A DNA stretch of 24,879 bases, taken from Flavobacteriales bacterium UBA7878. GTDB lineage: Bacteria > Bacteroidota > Bacteroidia > Flavobacteriales > Schleiferiaceae. A program made the translations under genes and the position numbers. Positions 8,280-16,345 of this stretch are shown here, one piece after another. The DNA lies in NCBI GenBank assembly GCA_002501205.1, contig DLRW01000009.1:1-24879 (forward strand). The letters run 5' to 3'. Under the pieces are notes generated by a model. The model worked only from the letters and a program-made list of their open reading frames with translations, ran no database searches and was not told the origin of the DNA. Every line of letters begins with the position of its first letter. Position 1 is the first letter of the stretch.

Positions 8280-8666
8280 CTAGCTTGGCTCTATAAAAAG
8301 TGCTGATAATTCCGGACTAATACGTCGCGGCCTGAAGCTTTTAGCATCCAGCATTATCCATTGACTGGTGCAGCGACAAATTAATTCAGTACCGCGCAGT
8401 ATTTCCACTTTACGCAGACTGGTTAAGCCTTCCATGCTTTCTACCCAAGTTTTTAAAGTCAATTCATCGCCTAACAGAGCAGGAGCGAGGTATTCTATTT
8501 CGTGCTTGCGCACTACCCAAATTACGCCGGTGTTTTTACCGGCACTACTAAACCAATGGCTGCTGGCAACATCCTGCACCCATTGAAGGTAAACCACATT
8601 GTTAACATGATTAAGATCGTCAAGGTCTTTAGCCTCAACGATCTTGGGAATTTCATGTATTATCAT
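8280..8666 (-). CDS. Hot-dog fold acyl-CoA thioesterase (4HBT/YbgC-like)
   Basis: The product is 128 residues, the usual size for a single hot-dog domain. The segment DLDDLNHVNNVVYLQW matches the D-x-x-x-H-x-N-N-x-x-Y signature of 4-hydroxybenzoyl-CoA thioesterase/YbgC-like and FatA-like acyl-thioesterases, where the first Asp and the HVNN stretch surround the active site. A central HEIEYLAPALLGDEL block is the expected helix-to-strand region. Such enzymes hydrolyse acyl-CoA or acyl-ACP thioesters in the cytoplasm; the substrate cannot be told from sequence. It lies 27 bases downstream of the lipoprotein gene and upstream of the DUF3667-like gene on the same strand. Confidence 0.85.
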   Translation of the reverse strand: MIIHEIPKIVEAKDLDDLNHVNNVVYLQWVQDVASSHWFSSAGKNTGVIWVVRKHEIEYLAPALLGDELTLKTWVESMEGLTSLRKVEILRGTELICRCTSQWIMLDAKSFRPRRISPELSALFIEPS

Positions 8667-8693
8667 GTTCGCAAAGCAAAGGTTTTAAACTGA

Positions 8694-9179
8694 TTATTTA
8701 TCCTTGGCCGAGTTCCACATGTCGCGAACCGAAACCAGGCGGCCATCCTCTTTTTGGAAAACTACCATATAGAAGCCATGTTCAATCTCATTACCACTGG
8801 AATCCATTTCGGCCCAGCGACCACTTTCTACAGCCATATCTTCGGCAGTAGCAAATACATCAATAGTGGTGTATTTAAAATTGAAGGAATGTGTACTGTC
8901 TTCAGCAACACTGTGGCGAAAGTGATTAAGAATGTCGCGCTTTCCAAATAATTGATCGCGTCCTTCACCGTAGGTTACAGCACTCTCTCCATAAAACTTA
9001 GCAAATAGATCGATATCTTTTTGGCGATAGGCCATGGCTAAGGTGTCTTCCATGGCGATAATATATTCGCGCAAGGCCTTTTTATCGAGCTTTTTAACCT
9101 CTTGTACAGGTTCCTCTTTGGGCGCTTGACAAGCCATAAACAGGCCAAGGGTTAAGCAAAAAAGTAAGAGCTTATTCAT
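8694..9179 (-). CDS. SnoaL/DUF4440-like lipoprotein
   Basis: A longer frame opens at 9266, but I place the start at 9179 because MNKLLLFCLTLGLFMAC is a textbook lipoprotein signal with the modified cysteine at residue 17. The mature part (about 144 residues) begins QAPKEEP, then has the pattern of a nuclear-transport-factor-2-like fold: EDTLAMAYRQKDIDLFAKFY, then GKRDILNHFRH, and a C-terminal GFYMVVFQKEDGRLVSVRDMW. This resembles SnoaL-like/DUF4440 proteins, which are small cone-shaped domains used as ketosteroid-isomerase-like enzymes or ligand binders. No catalytic activity can be assigned. It is probably anchored in the outer or inner membrane. It is transcribed divergently from trkA. Confidence 0.8.
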   Translation of the reverse strand: MNKLLLFCLTLGLFMACQAPKEEPVQEVKKLDKKALREYIIAMEDTLAMAYRQKDIDLFAKFYGESAVTYGEGRDQLFGKRDILNHFRHSVAEDSTHSFNFKYTTIDVFATAEDMAVESGRWAEMDSSGNEIEHGFYMVVFQKEDGRLVSVRDMWNSAKDK

Positions 9180-9279
9180 AGTCATTAAAATTGGTTGTGC
9201 ATTCAATTTACGAAAAAGCCAGCAGGAATAAGCCTTTTCAGCCGATTTTATTCGCTTTAAAGCCAAGCGGTTTGTAGTC

Positions 9280-9309
9280 TTGCATTGCCCTATTTCCTAT
9301 GTACCTTTG
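9280..9309 (+). promoter_or_regulatory. Promoter of trkAH: TTG-N19-TACCTTTG
   Basis: TTG at 9280-9282, a 19-base spacer and TACCTTTG at 9302-9309 match the Bacteroidetes sigma-A promoter (TTG-N19-TAnnTTTG) in sequence and spacing. Transcription would start near 9316, giving a leader of about a dozen bases before the trkA ATG. This is the best-supported promoter in the window. Confidence 0.65.
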
Positions 9310-9328
9310 CCTTTTATTTTGATCAAAG

Positions 9329-10669
9329 ATGAAGATTGTAATTGCCGGTGCCGGAGCTGTAGGAACCCACCTTGCAACCTGGCTTTCGAGCGAATCACAT
9401 GATATAAGCCTGATCGACCATGATGCGGATCGATTGCAAAATGTGGATCAGAATATCGATGCTATTGCTATTTCTGGTGAGGTAACGGATTTCTCGATCT
9501 TGCAAAAGGCTCAAGTGGCTGATGCTGATTTATTTATATCCGTAACATCAGTTGAGGAAGCAAATATCCTTAGTGCTATTTACGCCAAGCAATTAGGCGC
9601 CAAAAAGACCATTGCTCGGATTAGTCAAATGCAATACCTTACCAGTGATGATGTCTTGAACATCCGAGATTTAGGTATCGATGAGTTGATTTCACCCGAA
9701 TCTCTGGCGGCGCGCGAAGTAAGGCATCTTCTCAATACCAATGCTGCCTCTGAATCTATTGAGTTTGAGAATGGCAAGATCAATTTATTAGGTCTCGATA
9801 TTGAGGAGGACGCTGCGATTGTAGGTAAAACCATGGCCGAAATTGCAGGCCTGCGCGATGTTCGGGATTATATCGTAGTGGCCATTCGTCGTAATAATGA
9901 AACGATTATTCCCAAGGGTGATACCGTGGTAAATGCCAATGATCACCTTTTCGTAATTACCCATGCGGAGGGAGTAGAACAGGTACTGGAAGTTACGGGG
10001 CGTAGGAAGATCAAAATCAATGATATAATGATCATTGGTGGTAGTCGTACCGGTCGTCATTTAGCTCGTAAGCTTTGTCGGAATTTCCACGTTAAGTTGA
10101 TTGAACAGAATCCTGAAAAGGCGGAGGAAATTGCATCGGAGCATCCTGAAATTATGGTACTTAACTTCGATGGAACCGACGTTGAAAAACTGGAGGAAGA
10201 AGGATTAAAGAATGCCGATGCACTGGTGGCTGTAACCGGAAACTCCGAAACCAATGTGCTTACCTGTTTGGTAGCTAAAGATCGAGGGGTGAAGAAAACC
10301 ATAGCCATGGTGGAAAATATCGAGTACCTCTCCTTGACCCAAAGTATTGGTATTGATAGCCTGATTAACAAGAAATTAGCGGCAGCCAACTTTATCTATC
10401 GCTATATCCGTCGTGGTGACTTTGTAACGCTCTCAACCATTCATGGGATTGACTCTGAGGTTATTGAGTTCAATGTGAGCACCAAGTGTCAGGTAACTGA
10501 AAAGAAAATTAAGGATCTCGACCTTCCCAAAGGTTCATTGGTAGGGGGTGTAATCCGTAATAATAAAGGCTTAATTCCCACTGGAGATTTCAGCATTCAG
10601 CCAGGCGACAAAGTTGTGGTTTTCGCTAAAAACGAATGTGCTAAAAAAGTGAGTCGTTACTTTCGTTAA
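9329..10669 (+). CDS. trkA: Trk system potassium uptake regulator TrkA
   Basis: The 446-residue product has the duplicated RCK arrangement of TrkA. The first Rossmann (RCK-N) half starts MKIVIAGAGAVGTHLA with the NAD-binding G-x-G-x-x-G at residues 7-12. A regulator C-terminal domain (about 145-220) follows, ending GDTVVNANDHLFVI. The second RCK-N half has IMIIGGSRTGRHLA (glycine motif 237-242), and the second RCK-C domain is near 370-446. TrkA is a cytoplasmic ring that binds NAD(H) and ATP/ADP and gates the TrkH channel. The ATG at 9329 lies just behind a consensus promoter. The stop is two bases before the trkH start, so the two are co-transcribed. Glycine motifs are intact in both halves. 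Confidence 0.95.
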   Translation: MKIVIAGAGAVGTHLATWLSSESHDISLIDHDADRLQNVDQNIDAIAISGEVTDFSILQKAQVADADLFISVTSVEEANILSAIYAKQLGAKKTIARISQMQYLTSDDVLNIRDLGIDELISPESLAAREVRHLLNTNAASESIEFENGKINLLGLDIEEDAAIVGKTMAEIAGLRDVRDYIVVAIRRNNETIIPKGDTVVNANDHLFVITHAEGVEQVLEVTGRRKIKINDIMIIGGSRTGRHLARKLCRNFHVKLIEQNPEKAEEIASEHPEIMVLNFDGTDVEKLEEEGLKNADALVAVTGNSETNVLTCLVAKDRGVKKTIAMVENIEYLSLTQSIGIDSLINKKLAAANFIYRYIRRGDFVTLSTIHGIDSEVIEFNVSTKCQVTEKKIKDLDLPKGSLVGGVIRNNKGLIPTGDFSIQPGDKVVVFAKNECAKKVSRYFR

Positions 10670-10671
10670 GC

Positions 10672-12129
10672 ATGCATCTTTTTAACCCCAGAATGACCTT
10701 CGCCTTAATTGGCACCCTCTTAGCTATTGTGGCCGCAATGATGCTTCTGGCAGTGGGAGTGGCGGTGTACTATGGTGAAGACTGGCAAAGCCTTTTGCTT
10801 TCATCCGGAATCACCCTGGCTGTGGGAGCCTTGCTCTACCTTCCTAATCTAAAGAATTCCAATCGCGATGTACGTAAGCGCGACGGTTTCCTAATTGTGG
10901 CCTTAGGCTGGGTGGCTATGTCAATGCTAGGTAGCTTACCCTTTGCTTTAACCGGGGCGATCGACAATATTGTAGATGCCATCTTCGAAACGGTAAGTGG
11001 CTTTACCACTACGGGTGCTACTATTTTAACGGATATTGAAGGTCAGGCTAAATCCATCCTCTTCTGGCGCAGTATGACCCACTGGATTGGGGGTATGGGT
11101 ATTATCGTGCTTACGGTAGCTATTTTACCACTTTTAGGAGTGGGAGGAATGCAGCTTTTTATTGCTGAATCCCCCGGAATTACTCCGGATAAGCTTCATC
11201 CACGTATAACCGGTACGGCTAAGCGTTTGTGGTTTATCTACTTCGCTTTAACCGCTGCCGAGGCCATTGCTCTATATGTGGCGGGCATGGGCTGGTTTGA
11301 TGCCATAAACCACGCTATGGCTACTATGGCCACTGGTGGTTTCTCTACTAAGAATGCCAGTATTGCGGCTTTTAGTTCGCCGGCCATTCATTATATCATT
11401 ACCATCTTCATGTTTTTGGCGGGGGTAAACTTCACCTTGCTTTATTTCGGTTTTAGTGGCCGAATTAAACAATTACGCCAGAATGAAGAGTTTCGGGTGT
11501 ACTCCTGGAACACCTTGATATTTAGTGCGGTGGTAGCATTGGTTCTGATCATATTCCAAAGCTATTCCATTGAGGAAGGTATTCGTGGCGGATTCTTTAC
11601 AGTAATTTCCATCATGACCTCTACCGGTTTTGTTACCGAAAACTATTTACTCTGGCCTAACTTCTTGATATTCTTAATCTTCGTGCTCTTTTTCTCCGGT
11701 GGTTCTACCGGTAGTACAGCAGGGGGAATTAAAGTGATGCGCCATATCATTATGATCAAGAATTCCTTTTTGGAACTCAAGAGGCAAATACACCCTAATG
11801 CCATTATTCCGGTACGATTTAATAATCGGGCCGTTCCTCAGAATATCACCAATACCGTGGCCGCTTTCGTATTGATTTGGCTAACCGTCTTTTTCATCGG
11901 CTCCTTTGTTATGTCCATGTTTGGCCTCGATTTTATGTCGGCCGTGGGTTCGGTTACTGCAACTTTGGGAAATATTGGCCCGGGATTAGGATCGGTAGGA
12001 CCAGTGGATAATTTCGCACATATCCCCGCCGGTGGCAAGCTATTCCTCAGTTTCCTGATGCTACTCGGTCGTTTGGAGATGTTTACCGTGCTGATTCTCT
12101 TTATGCCTTATTTCTGGCAGCGACGCTAA
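10672..12129 (+). CDS. trkH: Trk potassium uptake channel subunit TrkH
   Basis: The 485-residue polytopic inner-membrane protein carries the four pore-loop repeats of the TrkH/KtrB family: GFTTTGAT (111-117), ATGGFST (220-226), TSTGFVT (316-322) and TLGNIGPG (431-438). A Gly is present at the filter position in each, as expected for K+ selectivity. The conserved intramembrane loop GGSTGSTAGGIK lies at 343-354. It forms the K+ conducting dimer that TrkA gates. The gene is the second of a two-gene operon with trkA. Its TAA stop shares bases with the TAG stop of the convergent small membrane protein gene, so there is no room for a separate terminator. Confidence 0.95.
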   Translation: MHLFNPRMTFALIGTLLAIVAAMMLLAVGVAVYYGEDWQSLLLSSGITLAVGALLYLPNLKNSNRDVRKRDGFLIVALGWVAMSMLGSLPFALTGAIDNIVDAIFETVSGFTTTGATILTDIEGQAKSILFWRSMTHWIGGMGIIVLTVAILPLLGVGGMQLFIAESPGITPDKLHPRITGTAKRLWFIYFALTAAEAIALYVAGMGWFDAINHAMATMATGGFSTKNASIAAFSSPAIHYIITIFMFLAGVNFTLLYFGFSGRIKQLRQNEEFRVYSWNTLIFSAVVALVLIIFQSYSIEEGIRGGFFTVISIMTSTGFVTENYLLWPNFLIFLIFVLFFSGGSTGSTAGGIKVMRHIIMIKNSFLELKRQIHPNAIIPVRFNNRAVPQNITNTVAAFVLIWLTVFFIGSFVMSMFGLDFMSAVGSVTATLGNIGPGLGSVGPVDNFAHIPAGGKLFLSFLMLLGRLEMFTVLILFMPYFWQRR

Positions 12130-12551
12130 CTCAATTGCATCCAACGAAATAGGCTATCTACTATCAAGAGATAGAGTCCATTAAAGATCACTCCAAGAGC
12201 CAGACCTTTAAGAATCACTTGCTTTTTTGACTGCCTATTGCGAGGCCATAGAACCAGTATCAGGGCGATAATCAAGTAAAGAATATCCAAACCAATATTC
12301 CAGTTGAAAACCTGGATTAAATGGTTCTCCAAGTTAACTGTAGGGTTTAAGGCTTTCGCCTGATGGTGTTGTTCTAAGAGATAATAGATCAGGCTATTAA
12401 CCAGAGCCCAGACTAAAAGCATGAGTCCGAAAGAACGAATGATCAATGATTTAGGGACTAAGCATAGAATGCCCAGTCCCCAATCGAAGAGAATTAAAAG
12501 GAGGAAAAGTTCTAAATGATATTCAAAAGCAGAAAGCAGGGAGGCTTCCAT
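12126..12551 (-). CDS. Small four-helix membrane protein, last gene of the V-ATPase operon
   Basis: The 141-residue protein has four predicted membrane segments: about 10-32, 37-58, 85-105 and 112-133. A notable conserved-looking stretch is NLENHLIQVFNWNIGLDILYLI between helices two and three, which reminds me of small Bacteroidetes membrane proteins of the DUF6992 type; this assignment is tentative. Function is unknown. It starts one base after the stop of the second universal stress protein gene, so it is almost certainly on the V-ATPase transcript. A role in assembly or in the membrane sector is possible but unproven. Its stop overlaps that of trkH. Confidence 0.7.
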   Translation of the reverse strand: MEASLLSAFEYHLELFLLLILFDWGLGILCLVPKSLIIRSFGLMLLVWALVNSLIYYLLEQHHQAKALNPTVNLENHLIQVFNWNIGLDILYLIIALILVLWPRNRQSKKQVILKGLALGVIFNGLYLLIVDSLFRWMQLS

Positions 12552-12552
12552 T

Positions 12553-13479
12553 TTAGTCGAGCAAACCTTTTAGAGCTTCGAAGAAATCCAGATTTTCTCT
12601 TTTCTTTTTCAAGATGAGTAAGGGAACCTTTCGGTTAATGCGAATCATTTCCTTGGCAAAGGATCCCATTAAAACCGCGGCGGAGGCCGTTCTTCCTTTG
12701 GAGGCAATTACAATGAGGTCACTACCAAAGTGTTCAGCTAAAAAGAGGGCATGATTTGGCGCTTCTCCGCGATTCTCGATTAGTTCGCAGGTCCAATTCT
12801 GAGGTAAGTTTAATTCCTTTTTATAGCGTATCCATTCCTTTTTAGCAGTATCACGCAAGGCGCCCCGCAATTCTCTTTCGGCTTCGGCATTTTTCAAAAA
12901 GCCGCGGGCCGGGGCGTAGAAATGAATTCCGCGCACCTCCGCATTAATGCTTTCGGATAATTCCTCGGTGAAATGCATGGCTATCTGTCCATGCTCACTA
13001 AAATCAATGGGCAGAAAGATTTCATTCACTTCCAAATGTGCGTGCATGGGCACCAAAAGCACAGAGCAGGGGCCTTGTTCCGCCAGGCGTGCGCCTAAAA
13101 GCTGGTGATTGCGATCTTCAGAACGCCGACCCATTATAATCAGATCAATGTCCTTAATATGACTTTGCCTTAGAATTTGCTCAAATGGATCGCCTTCGCT
13201 TAATATGCTTTGAACCTTATAATCCGCCTTTTCACCAAAAGAGGCATTATAGAGTTCACGCAGGTATTTTTCCAATTGCTCTTCCTTAGGTGGCAAGAGG
13301 TCCTGGTATTTATCCAGAATTTCCCTGGGCAGGGCCAGGTCTTCGGTTACGTGCATCAGAAAAAGACTATCTACCCGCATATGCGAGAGGAGATAGGCCG
13401 AGTAGCGCAGAATAATATCATCCTGCAAGCCACCTTCCAGGGCTACCAATACACGACTAAATGGAGCACGTTTTTTCAT
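12553..13479 (-). CDS. Tandem-domain universal stress protein (UspA family), downstream of the V-ATPase genes
   Basis: The 308-residue cytoplasmic protein contains two Usp domains. The first, about 8-147, starts FSRVLVALEGG and has IIMGRRSEDRNHQLLGARLAEQ. The second, about 150-292, starts EIFLPIDFSE and ends with VIASKGRTASAAVLMGSFAKE followed by VPLLIL. The second copy keeps the G-x-x-(G/S)...GS nucleotide-phosphate loop typical of ATP-binding Usps; in the first the loop ends LLGAR and lacks the final Ser/Thr. The gene begins two bases after the V-ATPase K stop and ends one base before the next start, so it is part of that operon. What it senses or binds is not known. Usp assignment is firm. 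Confidence 0.88.
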   Translation of the reverse strand: MKKRAPFSRVLVALEGGLQDDIILRYSAYLLSHMRVDSLFLMHVTEDLALPREILDKYQDLLPPKEEQLEKYLRELYNASFGEKADYKVQSILSEGDPFEQILRQSHIKDIDLIIMGRRSEDRNHQLLGARLAEQGPCSVLLVPMHAHLEVNEIFLPIDFSEHGQIAMHFTEELSESINAEVRGIHFYAPARGFLKNAEAERELRGALRDTAKKEWIRYKKELNLPQNWTCELIENRGEAPNHALFLAEHFGSDLIVIASKGRTASAAVLMGSFAKEMIRINRKVPLLILKKKRENLDFFEALKGLLD

Positions 13480-13481
13480 GA

Positions 13482-13940
13482 TTATAGGATTCCACGGATC
13501 AGGAAGAGTGCCGCAAAGGCAATAATGGCATAGAGTTCTGGGAATACCGCTAAAATTAGGGTACGTCCAAAAACATCATTACCGCTCCCGATGGCATCAA
13601 TACCGCTGGCACATACCTTACCTTGATAAATACCGGAGAATAAGCCGGCTAATCCCAAGGCAATTCCGCCCCCTAATATTCCGGCCCCTTGCAAAAGGGT
13701 CATTTCCGGACCTACAAATTCCTGTAGGATAAAGAAACCGGCAAAGCCATATAAACCTTGGGTTCCTGGGAGGGCACTCAAGACAATGAAGGAGCCGAAG
13801 GCATCCGGACGTTTTTTTACGGCTCCTACCGTGGCCATAGCGCCAGCAGCGGTTCCCATTATACTTCCGGTTCCGGCCAGGGCAATCAAGATTCCAAATC
13901 CTACGAATGCCAAAATTAGAGCGAGGTTAGCTGTTTCCAT
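13482..13940 (-). CDS. ntpK: V-type ATPase subunit K (membrane rotor proteolipid), predicted Na+-binding
   Basis: I start the 152-residue protein at 13940 (METANLALI...), not at the longer frame's 14003, because the extra N-terminal 21 residues are hydrophilic and lie inside the subunit I gene, and proteolipids begin directly with a membrane helix. Four helices form two hairpins, as in the 16-kDa V-type ring subunit. LPGTQGLYGF (57-66) in helix 2, FSGIYQGKV (101-109) in helix 3 and FPELYAII (133-140) in helix 4 align without gaps to Enterococcus hirae NtpK. They place Leu57, Thr60, Gln61, Tyr64, Gln106 and Glu135 at the positions of its sodium site (L61, T64, Q65, Y68, Q110, E139). Glu135 is the ion carboxylate. 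The gene overlaps the end of subunit I by 14 bases and is followed by a Usp gene. Confidence 0.93.
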   Translation of the reverse strand: METANLALILAFVGFGILIALAGTGSIMGTAAGAMATVGAVKKRPDAFGSFIVLSALPGTQGLYGFAGFFILQEFVGPEMTLLQGAGILGGGIALGLAGLFSGIYQGKVCASGIDAIGSGNDVFGRTLILAVFPELYAIIAFAALFLIRGIL

Positions 13941-15759
13941 TGTGTGAGTTTTTAAAGGGTTTATGTTTCTTAAAGGCATGGTAGGCCTGGCCTCCGCCTT
14001 CAAATTGAGCGTTATTGTAAAATTCTACGAAAGTGAGTCGGAGAGGATGGATAAAGGAGCCTAAAGCGGCCAGGACGAAATTAAGTCCGTGACCAAATAG
14101 TAAGAAGGCACCGGCACCTATCCAGGTCCACCAATTATCACTCATCATATCGGTTCCAATACGGTTTACCACTAAGCCTAATACGGCAGAAGTTACTCCC
14201 AGGGCAAAGAGTCGTACATAGGAGAGTACATCGCCTAAAAGGCCGGTAAATATGAAAAAGAGGGGTAAAATACTGCTGCCCATGCGGACTAATAAGGCCT
14301 GACTTAAATCGTGGAAGAACATGATGAGGACGATTCCGAATAGCAGACTGAAAATCAATAATTGAATTGACCCCGCGCTTAAATGCAGGGTATCCTCCAT
14401 AAACAGCGCAACGGAAGAGATTACGATTAAAAGCTTGCCCCATAGGGATAGAGAGGCTTTAAAACCATCGTAATACCAGGCCTTGGCGATGGCGATGCCA
14501 ATGCCGATTAAAATTTGCAAGACACCAATTAACAAGGCTACATTGAAAGCATTGAAAAAGAAGGAGCTGTCATCCGGGATAATTACCCAATCACTTAAAC
14601 TGCGAATCCATGCCTGATCTGCATTGGCACTAAGGGCTACACCAAATAAGCTACCACTTTTTATAAAGCCCATTATGGTGGTGCTGATTCCCAGGATACC
14701 GACCAAAGCAGCCAGAGCCCTCTGTTTTTTCAAGAAAGTGAACCAGCCAATCAGCACGGCAATGGTCATAATGGCACCGTAACCAGCATCCCCAAGACAA
14801 TAAGCAAAGAGTATGGGATAGAATACCGCAATCATGGGAGTGAGGTCAAACTCATAATAATGCGGCAGTTGGAAAATTTGGGTTATGGGTTCAAATAACC
14901 GGTTAAAGGCATTATTCTCCAATTGCACCGGTACATTGTCTTTTCGATCGGGTACTTGCAGTCTAAAGGCTAGGGGCAAGGAGCTGCAGCTTTGACGAAA
15001 TTCAGCTTCCGATTTTTCTGGAATCCAGGCGCGTAAATGGGTTAGAGGGGTGGCTTTTAAATTTTGCCAGGTATCCAAACCTGCCTGAAATTCCCAGTTT
15101 TCTTGAATAGCAGCTGCTTCAGCTTCTAATTCTTCATTCGCTCTTAAAAAGCTGACTAAAAGGCTTTGCAGTCGATGTTCCTCTTGATTCAATTCCACTT
15201 CAAGCTTTTGAAGTTCAGAAGCCCCAAAAGGAGGGAGGCTCAGTGTTTCAAGGTTTATCTCCTCCTTATTTTCTTTGTTACTGATGCGGCAGAAATAGAG
15301 CTGATCATCTCTTTGACCAATTAAAAAAGCTTGCGCTTGATATTGGGGCCATTCACTTTTAGAACATTGGTAGAGCTGAATTTTAAGACCGGCAGATTCG
15401 AGATCTTGCCATAATTCAGGCTTATAGTCTTGCCAAACTTCCCAGAAGGCTTTGGATTTTAACCAATCCTCCTGACGGTGCTTCCACAAGCTCCAGTCTT
15501 TTTTAAACTGCTTTAATTGTGGGATTAAAGCTCCAATCAGAAGAGAACCCTCATATTCATTGGCTTTTACCTCTTTTTCTTGCGCTTCCAGCCAGGCGTT
15601 TAATTCTAACCATTCTTTCCATTGGGCATGGTTCTGAAGGCTGCTTTCACTGCCAAGCTTCTCAACATGCAGGAGCCCGAGTTTTTGCAGGGCCTCTGTT
15701 AATTCTTTACGCTCTGCCTCCCGAATTAAAAGATCCACCTTTAACATCCTAGCTTTCAT
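13927..15759 (-). CDS. ntpI: V-type ATPase subunit I (a-subunit homologue)
   Basis: The 610-residue protein has a soluble N-terminal half (to about 290) with coiled-coil stretches that would form the peripheral stalk anchor, then about seven to eight membrane helices. LSYVRLFALG places Arg516 at the essential ion-channel arginine (equivalent to Vph1 R735), and HPLRLTFVEFY gives Arg574, matching the second channel arginine. The motif YPILFAYCLGDAGYG at 314-328 is typical of bacterial I subunits. It forms the ion half-channels facing the K ring. The start may be 15759 (overlapping the D gene by 11 bases) or the fifth codon, Met at 15747, which gives MLKVDLLI, a normal family N-terminus, with no overlap. 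Its end overlaps the K start. Confidence 0.93.
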   Translation of the reverse strand: MKARMLKVDLLIREAERKELTEALQKLGLLHVEKLGSESSLQNHAQWKEWLELNAWLEAQEKEVKANEYEGSLLIGALIPQLKQFKKDWSLWKHRQEDWLKSKAFWEVWQDYKPELWQDLESAGLKIQLYQCSKSEWPQYQAQAFLIGQRDDQLYFCRISNKENKEEINLETLSLPPFGASELQKLEVELNQEEHRLQSLLVSFLRANEELEAEAAAIQENWEFQAGLDTWQNLKATPLTHLRAWIPEKSEAEFRQSCSSLPLAFRLQVPDRKDNVPVQLENNAFNRLFEPITQIFQLPHYYEFDLTPMIAVFYPILFAYCLGDAGYGAIMTIAVLIGWFTFLKKQRALAALVGILGISTTIMGFIKSGSLFGVALSANADQAWIRSLSDWVIIPDDSSFFFNAFNVALLIGVLQILIGIGIAIAKAWYYDGFKASLSLWGKLLIVISSVALFMEDTLHLSAGSIQLLIFSLLFGIVLIMFFHDLSQALLVRMGSSILPLFFIFTGLLGDVLSYVRLFALGVTSAVLGLVVNRIGTDMMSDNWWTWIGAGAFLLFGHGLNFVLAALGSFIHPLRLTFVEFYNNAQFEGGGQAYHAFKKHKPFKNSHNGNS

Positions 15760-16345
15760 CGCGGCTCATTTTTCGGTTCTTGGCAATCTTTTTAGCAGCG
15801 GTAGCAATGTTTTCCTTGTCTTCCAAAAAGCGTTTCACCTTGCGGATGCCTTCTTCGTATTCGGGTATTTGCACCTTTTCGTAGAGGTTTACCTTTTGGG
15901 TGGTTTTCTTCCGTGCTTGTTCTAGGGTGTCCAACTCTTTTTGGCGGTATTGCAGTTGGAGCTTTAATTCAATCAAGTTTTGCAAGGCCTCTAATGCAGC
16001 AGGCATCCAGGCTGGTTCGTAGAGTGGATTGAGTTGCAAAGCTTCATAGTCTACTTTTTCCAGGCGTTCTATGCGCGTACCAGCAATATTGTGTGTTTCA
16101 GTTATGATGGCTTTCACCCTTAAAACCGAGGGTAAATCATTCCAAATATTCTCATAGCCTTGCAATCGCTGCCATTCGGCCTGATACTCTTTTTGTAACT
16201 GCTTTAATACCGGTTTGCGATCTGCTATAACCTGGCGCAAAGCCGTTTCCTTGCGCATCAGTACGGGTAAGGCTTTTCGGCGCACTTGCAATTGCTTCCG
16301 AAATTCCTGGATGGTCGATTTATTATAGGAGATCGCGCGGTTCAT
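15749..16345 (-). CDS. ntpD: V-type ATPase subunit D (central rotor stalk)
   Basis: The 198-residue product is almost entirely helical, with long N- and C-terminal coiled-coil arms (about 5-75 and 120-195) around a short middle. This is the layout of the rotary shaft subunit D (analogue of F-type gamma), and the length is normal. The N-terminal arm has TIQEFRKQLQVRRKALPVLMRKETALR; the C-terminal arm ends in Lys/Arg-rich sequence. It couples ATP hydrolysis in the A3B3 head to ring rotation. The start overlaps the B stop by ATGA and the stop overlaps the likely I start. The canonical partner, subunit F, is not encoded here. Confidence 0.88.
   Translation of the reverse strand: MNRAISYNKSTIQEFRKQLQVRRKALPVLMRKETALRQVIADRKPVLKQLQKEYQAEWQRLQGYENIWNDLPSVLRVKAIITETHNIAGTRIERLEKVDYEALQLNPLYEPAWMPAALEALQNLIELKLQLQYRQKELDTLEQARKKTTQKVNLYEKVQIPEYEEGIRKVKRFLEDKENIATAAKKIAKNRKMSRDES

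Noticed and set aside
9180..9266. 29-residue extension of the SnoaL-like lipoprotein
   Set aside because: It would bury a complete lipoprotein signal peptide in the middle of the chain; the internal Met at 9179 fits much better.
13941..14003. N-terminal extension of subunit K to the upstream ATG
   Set aside because: The extra 21 residues are hydrophilic, lie in the subunit I coding region, and do not fit a proteolipid that begins with its first membrane helix.
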